DNA of 64,000 nt from positions 310,001 through 374,000 of the forward strand of contig CAVYBY010000003.1 in NCBI GenBank assembly GCA_963766935.1, in the 5' to 3' direction. Of the stretch, positions 38,534 through 46,816 are shown piece after piece. The stretch is from CAVYBY01 sp963766935. GTDB taxonomy: Bacteria > Actinomycetota > UBA4738 > HRBIN12. Below the pieces are notes generated by a model. That model saw only the letters and a list, made by a program, of their open reading frames with translations. It did not search any database and was not told where the DNA came from. A program made the translations under genes and the position numbers. Numbering within the stretch: position 1 is the stretch's first letter; each line of letters starts with the position of its first letter.

Positions 38534-39928
38534 ATGGACGTCGAACGGTTGAAGGCTCGCGCGGGCGAGATCGCCGGACGAGAAGGAAACGCGCTGCTCG
38601 AGCGGACCCCGGGCTCCGCCTCGATGTTCGAACGCGCCGTCAAGGTGTTGCCGGCCGGCGTGGCATCGAACTTTCAGGCGAACGATCCGTACCCGGTGTA
38701 TCTGCGCTCGGGCAAGGCCTCGACCGTCTGGGACGTCGACGACAACGAGTACCGCGACTTCCACGGCGGGTTCGGCGTCAACGTGGTCGGCCACGCCCAT
38801 CCAAAGATCGTCGAGGCGCTCCAGAAGGCGGCGACCCAGGCAATCCACTTCGCCGTGACGACCGAGGCCACCGTCGCGCTCGCCGAGGCGCTCTGCGAGC
38901 GCTTCGCGGTCGACCGCGTGCGTTTCGTCAACTCCGGGACCGAGGCGACGATGGATGCGCTTCGCGTCGCGCGCGCCGCGACCGGCCGGGACCGCATCGT
39001 CAAGATCGAGGGCTCCTACCACGGACACCACGACGCGGTGCTGTTCTCCGTCGTGCCCGAGGCCGATGCGCTGGGACTCCGCGACAACGTATCCGGCGAG
39101 GCGGCCGACACCTCGGGCGGCGCCTACACCACAAGGCCGACGTCGAAGGGCGTCCCAGCCAGCATGTGGCACGACACGATCATCGTCCCGTTCAACGATC
39201 TCCCGGCGACCGAGGAGCTGTTCGAGGAGCACGGCAACGAGATCGCGGCGCTGATCCTCGAGCCGGTCATGATGAACGTGGGGATCGTGGTGCCCGAGCC
39301 CGGGTACCTCCAGGGGCTGCGCGACATCTGCGACCGCCACGGCGCCATCCTCGTCTTCGACGAGGTGAAGTGCGGCGGGACGATCGCCTACGGCGGGGCG
39401 AGCGAACGCTTCGGCGTGAAGCCGCACCTCGCGGCGTGGGCCAAGGCGATCGGCGGCGGCGCGACCATCGGCGCGTTCGGCGGCGAAGCCGAGATCATGA
39501 ACGCCGTGACTCGCGGAGCCGCCCAGCAGGGAACGTTCAACGGCAACCCGCTGTCGGCGGCCGCGGGCCTCGCGGCGCTGACGCAGGTCCTCACCCGGGA
39601 CGCCTACGACCACCTGGGCAAGCTCGGCACGATGCTCGCCGAGGGATGCGATCGCGCGATCGACGCCAGCGGCGTGCCGGCGCACACGGTGGACCTCGGC
39701 GCGAAGGGATGCGTCTCGTACCGAGCGGAGCCGCTCCGGAACTACCGCGACTTCCTCGAGACCATTCCCGAGCTCTACTACGCCTCCTACCCGTACATGA
39801 TGAACCGCGGGATCTTCATGACGCCCGGCGACGAGGAGCAGTGGACCGTCTCGGTCCAGCACACCGAGGACGACGTCCAGCGCTACGTGGACGCCTTCGG
39901 AGAGTTCTGTCAGGAGCTGGCCGGGTAA
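38534..39928 (+). CDS. Class III PLP aminotransferase (glutamate-1-semialdehyde aminomutase-like)
   Basis: A 464-residue fold-type I PLP enzyme. FVNSGTEATMDALRVARAATGR binds the cofactor phosphate, EGSYHGHHD and FDEVKCGG follow, and the Schiff-base lysine is in AWAKAIGGGATIGAFGG. It resembles HemL, but the lysine block and the length (HemL is near 430) differ, so a true heme enzyme is unlikely; an amine or beta-amino-acid transaminase fits better. TACCCT (38502-38507) could be its -10, with GGGGGTGAT as ribosome site. The ATG before DVERLKARA was chosen. Confidence 0.85.
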   Translation: MDVERLKARAGEIAGREGNALLERTPGSASMFERAVKVLPAGVASNFQANDPYPVYLRSGKASTVWDVDDNEYRDFHGGFGVNVVGHAHPKIVEALQKAATQAIHFAVTTEATVALAEALCERFAVDRVRFVNSGTEATMDALRVARAATGRDRIVKIEGSYHGHHDAVLFSVVPEADALGLRDNVSGEAADTSGGAYTTRPTSKGVPASMWHDTIIVPFNDLPATEELFEEHGNEIAALILEPVMMNVGIVVPEPGYLQGLRDICDRHGAILVFDEVKCGGTIAYGGASERFGVKPHLAAWAKAIGGGATIGAFGGEAEIMNAVTRGAAQQGTFNGNPLSAAAGLAALTQVLTRDAYDHLGKLGTMLAEGCDRAIDASGVPAHTVDLGAKGCVSYRAEPLRNYRDFLETIPELYYASYPYMMNRGIFMTPGDEEQWTVSVQHTEDDVQRYVDAFGEFCQELAG

Positions 39929-39950
39929 CGCGAGCCGGGGCGCGACGAAC

Positions 39951-39980
39951 GATCGGGGCCGCCTTCGGGCGGCCTCGATC
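39951..39980 (+). terminator. Strong hairpin between aminotransferase and decarboxylase
   Basis: GATCGGGGCCGCC, the tetraloop TTCG and GGCGGCCTCGATC form a 13-pair stem with one G-T wobble. There is no T-run after it. It could end or attenuate the aminotransferase transcript before the decarboxylase gene, which starts 20 bases further on. Confidence 0.55.
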
Positions 39981-39999
39981 GCGAACAAGGACGGCGACG

Positions 40000-41349
40000 A
40001 TGCAACCGATGCACCGATACACCCAGGAGACCGACGCACTCGCGCGCGCGATCGAGGACTACGTGCGGCGCCGGATCGCCGAGCCCCAGCCGCTCGACCG
40101 ACCGGCGACCGTGGCGGAGCTGGACGAGCTGGCGGGCGAGACGATCACCCCCGGCGGGATCGGCGGCGAGGAGGCACTGCGGATCTGGGCCGAGGCCCTG
40201 GCACCGGCGACCATCTCGACCGACCATCCCGCGTCCCTTGCCTTCGTGCCGGCGGCCCCGACCAAGGCGAGCGTGCTGTTCGACCTGGTCGTCGGGGCCT
40301 CCTCCACGATCCCTTCGTCCTGGATCGACGGCGCGGGAGCCATCTGGGCCGAGAACCGGACGCTTCGCTGGATCGCCGACCTCGCGGGACTGCCGGAGGG
40401 GGCGGGGGGCGCATTCGTCTCGGGCGGATCGGCGGGCAACCTGTCGGCCCTGGTGACGGCGCGTCACGCGGCCGCCGCGAACCGGAGCCGGCCCGATCGC
40501 TGGCGGATCGCGGTGTGCGACACCGTCCACTCCTCGGTCGCGGCCGCGGCGCGCGTCATGGACGTGGACGTGGTCGAGGTGCCGCACGACGAACGCGGGC
40601 GGCTGACCGGCGAATTGCTCGACCGTTCGCTCGAGGGAGCGCCCGACGGCGTCTTCGCGGTCGTCGCAAGCGCGGGCACGACCAACGCCGGGACGATCGA
40701 CGAGCTGGACGGGATCGCCGAGGTCTGCGCGAACCGCGGCATCTGGATGCACGTCGACGGCGCCTACGGCGGCGCCGGCCTGCTGGCGCCCTCGGTCCGC
40801 GACCGGTTCCGAGGGATCGAGCGGGCCGACTCGTTCATCGTCGATCCCCACAAGTGGCTGTTCTCGCCGTATGACTGCTGCGCCCTGCTCTACCGCGACC
40901 CCGCCCCGGCCAAGGCGGCGCACCGCCAGCACGCCGGCTACCTGGAAACCATAAACGCGTCCGACGACTGGAACCCAGCCGACTACGCCTACCACCTGAC
41001 CCGCCGCGCCCGCGGCCTCCCCCTGTGGTTCTCCCTGGCCACCTACGGCACCGACGCCTACCGCGACGCCGTAGAACAAGTCCTCACCATCACCCGCGAA
41101 ACCGACGACGAGATCCGCACGCGCCCAACCCTGGAGTTGGTCATGGAGCCAGAACTGTCAGTCGTGCTCTTCCGCCGCATCGGCTGGACCGACCCTGACT
41201 ACGAGCAGTGGTGGCATCGACTGCTGGAGCAACAGGTTGCCTTCGTCCAACCCACAACCTTCAACGGAGAAAAAGTCGCGCGCCTCTGCTTCGTCAACCC
41301 GGTCACGACCATGACCGAAGTCCAAGCGATCCTCGACGCAACCGCCTAG
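40000..41349 (+). CDS. Group II PLP-dependent amino-acid decarboxylase
   Basis: A 449-residue decarboxylase of the aromatic-amino-acid/glutamate decarboxylase fold. Cofactor residues include GGSAGNLSALVTAR, the histidine in TVHSSVAAAARV, HVDGAYGGAGLL and the PLP lysine in VDPHKWLFSPYDC. The SLEGAPDGVFAVVASAGTTNAGTIDEL block is typical. The substrate could be an aromatic amino acid, diaminobutyrate or aspartate; this is not resolved. AAGGA lies eight bases before the ATG. Codon use in the last 100 codons turns visibly less GC-biased (many CCA/CAA/AAC codons), an oddity. Confidence 0.87.
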   Translation: MQPMHRYTQETDALARAIEDYVRRRIAEPQPLDRPATVAELDELAGETITPGGIGGEEALRIWAEALAPATISTDHPASLAFVPAAPTKASVLFDLVVGASSTIPSSWIDGAGAIWAENRTLRWIADLAGLPEGAGGAFVSGGSAGNLSALVTARHAAAANRSRPDRWRIAVCDTVHSSVAAAARVMDVDVVEVPHDERGRLTGELLDRSLEGAPDGVFAVVASAGTTNAGTIDELDGIAEVCANRGIWMHVDGAYGGAGLLAPSVRDRFRGIERADSFIVDPHKWLFSPYDCCALLYRDPAPAKAAHRQHAGYLETINASDDWNPADYAYHLTRRARGLPLWFSLATYGTDAYRDAVEQVLTITRETDDEIRTRPTLELVMEPELSVVLFRRIGWTDPDYEQWWHRLLEQQVAFVQPTTFNGEKVARLCFVNPVTTMTEVQAILDATA

Positions 41350-41355
41350 AGGAAC

Positions 41356-41387
41356 CGGGCTCTCGGCTTCGGCACGCGGAGAGCCCG
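41356..41387 (+). terminator. Hairpin after the decarboxylase gene
   Basis: CGGGCTCTC (41356-41364) pairs perfectly with GAGAGCCCG (41379-41387) across a 14-base loop, starting seven bases after the stop codon. No T-run follows. It probably ends the decarboxylase transcript. Confidence 0.5.
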
Positions 41388-41514
41388 CGGGACCCGACCG
41401 AGGCGGGGACAGACGGCGGCGGTGCCGTAGGGGGCGGGGTCGCGCCGACGCCCGACGGCTCAGCCGCCAGGAGGTGCGGCCCCGCCCCCCACCAAGGTCG
41501 GCTCTGCCCCGGGC

Positions 41515-42423
41515 CTAGTGGTCAAACGGCGTGGGACCGACGCCCGTCCCCGCGCCCGAGATCTGCGCCTTGATCGCCTGCAGCCGCGCGATGCGCTCGG
41601 CGGTCGGCGGATGGGTCGAGAAGAGGCCGGCGATGCCGCCTCCGCTCCGTCCACGGGTCGCCCCGAGTGGGTTGACGATGAACATGTGCGCCTCGGACGG
41701 CTTGAGCGACTTCGGCGCGGGAATCTGCTTGGAAGCCGTTTCCAGCTTCGCGAGGGCGCTCGCGAGGGCGTCGGGGTCGCGCGAGAGATAGGCCCCGGAC
41801 TCGTCGGCCTGGTACTCGCGGGAGCGCGAGACGGCCATCTGGATGATGCCGGCGGCGATCGGCGCGACGAGCCAGGCCAGCAGACCCAGCACCGGGCTCC
41901 CGCCCCGGTCGTCGTCCCCGCCGAGAAAGAAGGCGAAGTACGCGACATAGGAGATCGCGGTCCCGATGGCCGCGGCCACCGACGAGACCAGGATGTCGTG
42001 GTTCTTGACGTGGGACAGCTCGTGCGACAGCACGCCGCGCAGCTCGCGCTCGTCGAGGATCTGAAGGATCCCCTTGGTGACGGCGACCTTCGCGTTGCCG
42101 GGGTTGCGTCCCGTCGCGAAGGCGTTCGGCTGTGTCATCTCCGAGACGTAGATCTGCGGCATCGGCAGCTGGTCGGCCTGCGACAGCTCGCGGACGATCT
42201 TGTAGAGCTGCGGATACTCCGACTCGGTCACCGGCTTCGAGCGGGTCGCCCGGACGGCGATCGAGCCCGAGAACCAGTAGGCGAAGAAGTTGAAGACCAG
42301 CGCCAGGACGAGCGCGATGGTCGCCCCGCCGCGGCCGCCGATCAGCGCGCCGATGGCGACGAACAGCCCCAGAAGCCCCGCGATGAGGACCCAGGTCTTG
42401 ATCCTGTTGATACCGGGTGTCAC
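41515..42423 (-). CDS. htpX: Membrane zinc metalloprotease HtpX (M48B)
   Basis: A 302-residue protease. Two N-terminal membrane helices are followed by the zinc motif HELSHVKNHD (HExxH, about residues 135-144), a further hydrophobic pair, and SREYQADESGAYLSRDPDALASAL, whose glutamate is the third ligand. MPQIYVSEMTQPNAFATGRNP is the usual edge strand. HtpX degrades misfolded membrane proteins. The GTG start follows AGAGGA by seven bases. It is not part of the complex I transcript, which ends at a hairpin just upstream. Confidence 0.9.
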   Translation of the reverse strand: MTPGINRIKTWVLIAGLLGLFVAIGALIGGRGGATIALVLALVFNFFAYWFSGSIAVRATRSKPVTESEYPQLYKIVRELSQADQLPMPQIYVSEMTQPNAFATGRNPGNAKVAVTKGILQILDERELRGVLSHELSHVKNHDILVSSVAAAIGTAISYVAYFAFFLGGDDDRGGSPVLGLLAWLVAPIAAGIIQMAVSRSREYQADESGAYLSRDPDALASALAKLETASKQIPAPKSLKPSEAHMFIVNPLGATRGRSGGGIAGLFSTHPPTAERIARLQAIKAQISGAGTGVGPTPFDH

Positions 42424-42522
42424 GGTCGATTCCTCTCTGTGGTGTAGAAGGCAATCCTCTCACCGAGGCTTCGATACGAGGGAGGAGGAGGTTCGTCTGG
42501 GGGTCTACCCGGCGGCCGACCG

Positions 42523-42540
42523 GCCGCCCCGAAGGGCGGC
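42523..42540 (-). terminator. Hairpin at the end of the complex I block
   Basis: GCCGCCC and GGGCGGC pair around a four-base loop (TTCG on the transcribed strand) directly after the stop of the last gene of the nuo block. A second palindrome, GGCGGCCGACCGGCCGCC (42511-42528), overlaps it. No T-run. It is the likely end of the long minus-strand transcript. Confidence 0.55.
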
Positions 42541-42542
42541 TA

Positions 42543-43706
42543 TCACCCGACGCCGGCGCCGATCTGCTCGACCCCTTGCGGCAGCGCGGGCACGAACCCG
42601 GAGAGCGGGCGCCGAGACGCGGCCTCGTCGACGCCGACGACGAGCGGCAGTCCCGCAGCCGCCCCCAGCGAGGCGGTGGCGATGGACGCGGGCACGCCGC
42701 AGCCGCCCTCGGCGATCAGCACCGTGCCGGCATCGACCCAGCCGACCACGCGCGACGGGGTCCCGGGATAGCCGACCGGCATTGACGTGCCGTCGGGGTC
42801 GAGGACGACCGCCTGGGAGTCCTCGCACGAGGTGCCGGTGGTCATCGCGACGGCCCTGGAGTCCGGGTCGGGCGACGCGAAGACGCCGAGCATGCGTTTG
42901 CCGGACTCGCCCCGCCACAGGCCCGTGTTCGTGCTGGGGTCTCGCAGGTCGATGTCGTGCAGGATCAGGCTTCCGTCCTGGTGCAGGGCCCCGTAATACA
43001 GGAGGTTGCCGTCGGCGGAGAAGTCCATCGCCCCGAACTGCGTCCCGTTGACGGCGAACACCATGAGCTTCGGATCGGCCCCGACGTTGGACGAGAGCCA
43101 GATCTCCTCGCGTTTTCCGGTGTCGACGACGAACGCGAGCGCCGTGCCCGACGGGTGGTAGATGACGCTGAGATAGGTGACGTCCTCGACCGGGGTGATG
43201 TCGTCCACGTGCTGGCTCCCGGGATAGACCTTCTCCAGGTGCTTCCCGTCGGCCGAGATGTAGACGACCGCCTTGCCGATCGGATGCCCCCACGAGGGCG
43301 AACCGGCGTCCGGCGTGTCGCCCGTACGAACGGTCGCACCCCGGATGTTCTCGATCGCGAGATCGGCGAGGAGGGCGCGATCGCCGCGCGGGCTCCACGT
43401 GAACGGCCCTGGGGCCGGGACGTCGAACAGGCAGGTCGGCACGCCCGTGCCGGCGGGGTCGAGAGCCCAGGCGCTGCCGTCGGCGACGAAGGTCACCGTC
43501 TGCGTCCGCAGCGGCCGAGACGGAACGCAGGTGGCCGGCAGGGGCGTGCCGTCGCGGAGCGTCGTCCCGGAGACCGCCGGGGTCGGGGTCGAGCCGGACC
43601 CGGCCGGCGGCGGCGGCGTCGCGGCGGGCGATCCGCCCGTGCACGCCGACATCGCGACGAGGGCGCCCCCGGCGAGCGCGACGATCCGAGCGGTGAGGGT
43701 TCGCAT
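42543..43706 (-). CDS. Lipoprotein with TolB/WD40-like propeller repeats
   Basis: A 387-residue secreted lipoprotein. The signal peptide ends with the lipobox VAMSAC and a Pro/Thr/Ser-rich linker follows (about residues 25-55). The rest shows irregular beta repeats of the TolB type: WALDPAGTGVPTCLFD, FTWSPRGDRALLADLA, SADGKHLEKVYPG, HPSGTALAFVVD, FSADGNLLYYGALHQDG. Function unknown; it may fold as a beta-propeller outside the membrane. It is 57 bases downstream of nuoN in the same direction, so it may be the last gene of the complex I transcript. ATG at 43706 gives a normal signal peptide. Confidence 0.72.
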   Translation of the reverse strand: MRTLTARIVALAGGALVAMSACTGGSPAATPPPPAGSGSTPTPAVSGTTLRDGTPLPATCVPSRPLRTQTVTFVADGSAWALDPAGTGVPTCLFDVPAPGPFTWSPRGDRALLADLAIENIRGATVRTGDTPDAGSPSWGHPIGKAVVYISADGKHLEKVYPGSQHVDDITPVEDVTYLSVIYHPSGTALAFVVDTGKREEIWLSSNVGADPKLMVFAVNGTQFGAMDFSADGNLLYYGALHQDGSLILHDIDLRDPSTNTGLWRGESGKRMLGVFASPDPDSRAVAMTTGTSCEDSQAVVLDPDGTSMPVGYPGTPSRVVGWVDAGTVLIAEGGCGVPASIATASLGAAAGLPLVVGVDEAASRRPLSGFVPALPQGVEQIGAGVG

Positions 43707-43763
43707 GGCCGTTGTCTCGCGGGGCACCCTACTCCCCCGCGGGGCGTGGCGCGCGCAGGCGCC

Positions 43764-45233
43764 TCAGGTCCGGCCGAGCAGGCTGGAGAGCTCGGCGATC
43801 CTGGCGAACGGGTTCGGAAGGACGAAGATCGCGATCAGGGCCACCATGGCCAGGGCGACGACGGCCGCCACGAGCACCGGAACCCGAAGCGGCGACCGGT
43901 CCTCGGCCTCCTTGAACACCATCTGCCTCGGGACGGCGAAGTAGTAGTAGATGCTGATCACGGAGTTCAGCAGCATCACGACGGCAAGGGACACCCCGTA
44001 GGCGCCACCGCGGTCGATGCCGGCGCGGAAGATCAGCACCTTCGCCCAGAAGCCGCCGGTGGGAGGCACGCCGGCAAGCGAGACCATGAACACGGTCATC
44101 CCGACCGCGAGCAGCGGCGCCGTTCGTGCGAGCCCTGCGAGATCCGAGATCAGGAGCCTCGGATGCCGGCGGCTGACCCCCACCGCGACCGCGAACGCTC
44201 CGAGGTTCATGACCCCGTAGATCAAGATGTAGGCGACGGCCGCCGTGAAGGCGGCCTTGTCGACGTCGGCGCCGTGCCCGACGAGCGCGAACGGCAGCAG
44301 GATGTAGCCGCTCTGCGCGATCCCCGAGTACGCAAGCAACCGGACGAGCTGGCGCTGCTGCAACGCGATGAGATTGCCGACGCTCATGGTCGCGATCGCA
44401 AAGAACGCGAACACCGGTGTCCAGGTCGCGCTCTGTCCGATGAACGCGACGAACATCAGCTGGAGCAGGCCCGCGAATCCGGCGGCCGCCGACGCCACGG
44501 CGAGGAAGGCGGCGACGGGCACCGGGGCTCCCTCGTAGGTGTCGGGAGCCCAGAACTGGAACGGGAACGCCGAGACCTTGAACGCGAACCCGACGACCAC
44601 GAACAGGATGGCCGCGAGCGCCAGCGTCTCCTTGCTGCCGGAAAGACCCGACAGGGCGGTCGCGAGATCCGTCAGCCTCGTCTTTCCCGTCAGACCGTAG
44701 AGCAGGCTCATCCCGTACAGCATCACCGCGGTCGACAGGACGCCGATGATGAAGAACTTGAGCCCGCCCTCGTTCCCCTTCGGGTCGCCCTTGCGGAACG
44801 CCGACATCAGGAATCCCGGCGCGGACACCAGCTCGAGCGAGATGAACAGCATCAGCAGGTCGCGCGAGCTGGGCATCAGCAGACATCCGAGGAACGACGT
44901 CAGCAACAGGAAGTAGTACTCGCCCTGGTAGAAGCCGCCCTCACGGAAGTAACGAAGCGAGATCGCCAGGACGACGGCCGCGACCACCAGGAAGAAGATC
45001 TTGAAGATGATCGCGAACTGGTCGACGACGAACATGCCCGAGAACGTTTCTCGCGGAGTCGACCCGAGCAGCGTGAGCACGGCCCCGAGCGAGGCGAGCA
45101 CGCCGACGAGCGACAGCGGCATCGCCAGCCACTTCAACCGGGACGGCAGGAAGACGTCGACGACGAGCACCAGCAGGATCGTGCCGGAAAGGATCAGCTC
45201 CGGCAGGATCGCGTGGTAGTCGATCGGCGGCAT
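43764..45233 (-). CDS. nuoN: Complex I subunit NuoN, copy of cluster A
   Basis: A 489-residue antiporter-like membrane subunit of NADH:quinone oxidoreductase. It has about 14 helices. The functional glutamate is in MLFISLELVSAPGF and the lysine-containing blocks FKVSAFPFQFWAPDTYEGAP and the GGFWAKVLIFRAG segment are in place. It pumps protons in the membrane arm. Last nuo gene of the A-B-C-H-to-N cluster, eight bases after nuoM. A second, only moderately similar nuoN lies at 53.6 kb. Confidence 0.92.
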   Translation of the reverse strand: MPPIDYHAILPELILSGTILLVLVVDVFLPSRLKWLAMPLSLVGVLASLGAVLTLLGSTPRETFSGMFVVDQFAIIFKIFFLVVAAVVLAISLRYFREGGFYQGEYYFLLLTSFLGCLLMPSSRDLLMLFISLELVSAPGFLMSAFRKGDPKGNEGGLKFFIIGVLSTAVMLYGMSLLYGLTGKTRLTDLATALSGLSGSKETLALAAILFVVVGFAFKVSAFPFQFWAPDTYEGAPVPVAAFLAVASAAAGFAGLLQLMFVAFIGQSATWTPVFAFFAIATMSVGNLIALQQRQLVRLLAYSGIAQSGYILLPFALVGHGADVDKAAFTAAVAYILIYGVMNLGAFAVAVGVSRRHPRLLISDLAGLARTAPLLAVGMTVFMVSLAGVPPTGGFWAKVLIFRAGIDRGGAYGVSLAVVMLLNSVISIYYYFAVPRQMVFKEAEDRSPLRVPVLVAAVVALAMVALIAIFVLPNPFARIAELSSLLGRT

Positions 45234-45241
45234 CGGTCTCC

Positions 45242-46798
45242 CTATCCGCCCAGGATCTTGACCAGGCCGGCGACGGCGTTATCGGTGATCCCGAAGACCA
45301 GTCCGGGCAAAAGACCAAGCACCAGCATGAGCACGAGCAGCGGCACCCACGAGATCCACTCGACCACCAGGACGTCGCTGAACCCCGACGCCTTCCATTT
45401 CTCCGGCAGCGTCCCCATGTTGACTCGCTGGAGCATCCACAGGAAATAGCCGGCGGTGAGGATCGTGCCGACCCCGCCGGCGACCATGTACCCCCGGTAC
45501 AGACCCAGGTGGTCGCTGAGCAGCGCGCTCGGGCTGAAGGACGCCAGGAGCGCCATGAACTCGCCCACGAAGCCGGCGAGCCCCGGCAGGCCCAGCGAGG
45601 CGATCGAGACGAAGGCGAAGATGCCGGCCAGCTTGGGCAGGTTCTGCGACATGCCGCCGCCGATCTCGGCGATCTCGCGCGTGTGATACCGGTCGTAGAT
45701 CGACCCCACGCAGAAGAACAGCATGCCGGTGATGACGCCGTGGGCCACCATGCCGAAGATCGCCGCCTGGATGCCGATCGTGCTGAGCGTGGCGATCCCG
45801 AGCATGACGAACCCCATGTGACCGACCGACGAGAAGGCAATCAGCCGCTTCAGGTCCTTCTGCGCAAGACACGCAAGCGCGGCATACACGATGCCGATCA
45901 CCGCCAGCAGACCGATCCAGGGCGCGTAGCGCTGCGCGGCCTCCGGAAGGATCGGCAGCGCGATCCGGATGAACCCGTAGGCGCCCATCTTCAGCATGAT
46001 TCCGGCCAGAAGGACCGAGCCGATCGTCGGCGCCTCGGTGTGCGCATCCGGCAGCCACGTGTGGAACGGCCACATCGGCACCTTGACGGCGAAACCCAGC
46101 GCGACCGCGCCAAACGCGACCAGCTGGAATCCGTGCGAGAACCCGCCGCCGTGCGCATACGCAACCAGCGCCTGGATGTCGAAGGTGTGCTGAAGACCCG
46201 CCAGCGCCGGGTTGATGTCGGAGCGGAAGTACATCCCCAGGAACCCGAGCAGCATGAACACCGATCCGAAGAGCGTGAACAGGAAGAACTTGATCGCCGC
46301 GTATTCGCGGTTGGCCGATCCCCAGATCCCGATCAGGAAGTACATCGGGACGAGCACCATCTCCCAGAAGACGAAGAACAGGATCAGGTCGAACGCGATG
46401 AACGTCCCGGCCATCCCGGTCTCGAGCAGGAGCATGAGCGCGAGGAAGGCTTTCGTGCGTCCCGGCGAGGGAACGAACCGCCACGTGTAGATCGCGCACA
46501 GGAACGACAGCAGGAACGTGAGGACGTACAGGGGCAGCGAGATGCCGTCGATCCCGACGTGGTAGTGCGCACCGATCGCGTCGATCCAACGGACGTCGAG
46601 ACCGAACTGGAGCCCACCCACGTTGCCGTAGTCGAAGCCGATCGCCAGGGCCACCGCCAGCACCAGGGCGGCGCCGGTGAACGCGATGCCGAGGCCGCGC
46701 ACCAGCCGGTCCCGTTCCTTCGGGACGAAGATGATGACGACCGCTCCAAGGATCGGCAGGAACGTCGTGATCGTGATCGCAGCGTTCTGCCAGGTCAT
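45242..46798 (-). CDS. nuoM: Complex I subunit NuoM, copy of cluster A
   Basis: A 518-residue antiporter-like subunit. The conserved glutamate lies in FFVFWEMVLVPMYFLIG, the lysine in AVKVPMWPFHTWLPDAHTEAP, and the second lysine region in LAQKDLKRLIAFSSVGHMGFV. All residues of a proton-pumping subunit appear intact. It lies 18 bases after nuoL. The second copy at 55.1 kb shares the same blocks but differs in spacing and loops, so the pair is not a recent duplication. Confidence 0.93.
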   Translation of the reverse strand: MTWQNAAITITTFLPILGAVVIIFVPKERDRLVRGLGIAFTGAALVLAVALAIGFDYGNVGGLQFGLDVRWIDAIGAHYHVGIDGISLPLYVLTFLLSFLCAIYTWRFVPSPGRTKAFLALMLLLETGMAGTFIAFDLILFFVFWEMVLVPMYFLIGIWGSANREYAAIKFFLFTLFGSVFMLLGFLGMYFRSDINPALAGLQHTFDIQALVAYAHGGGFSHGFQLVAFGAVALGFAVKVPMWPFHTWLPDAHTEAPTIGSVLLAGIMLKMGAYGFIRIALPILPEAAQRYAPWIGLLAVIGIVYAALACLAQKDLKRLIAFSSVGHMGFVMLGIATLSTIGIQAAIFGMVAHGVITGMLFFCVGSIYDRYHTREIAEIGGGMSQNLPKLAGIFAFVSIASLGLPGLAGFVGEFMALLASFSPSALLSDHLGLYRGYMVAGGVGTILTAGYFLWMLQRVNMGTLPEKWKASGFSDVLVVEWISWVPLLVLMLVLGLLPGLVFGITDNAVAGLVKILGG

Positions 46799-46816
46799 CG
46801 AAGTCTCACGCTCCCC

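Noticed and set aside
38534..39928. hemL (glutamate-1-semialdehyde aminomutase) as an exact call
   Set aside because: The lysine block and length differ from HemL and no heme genes are nearby; only the class III aminotransferase family is supported.
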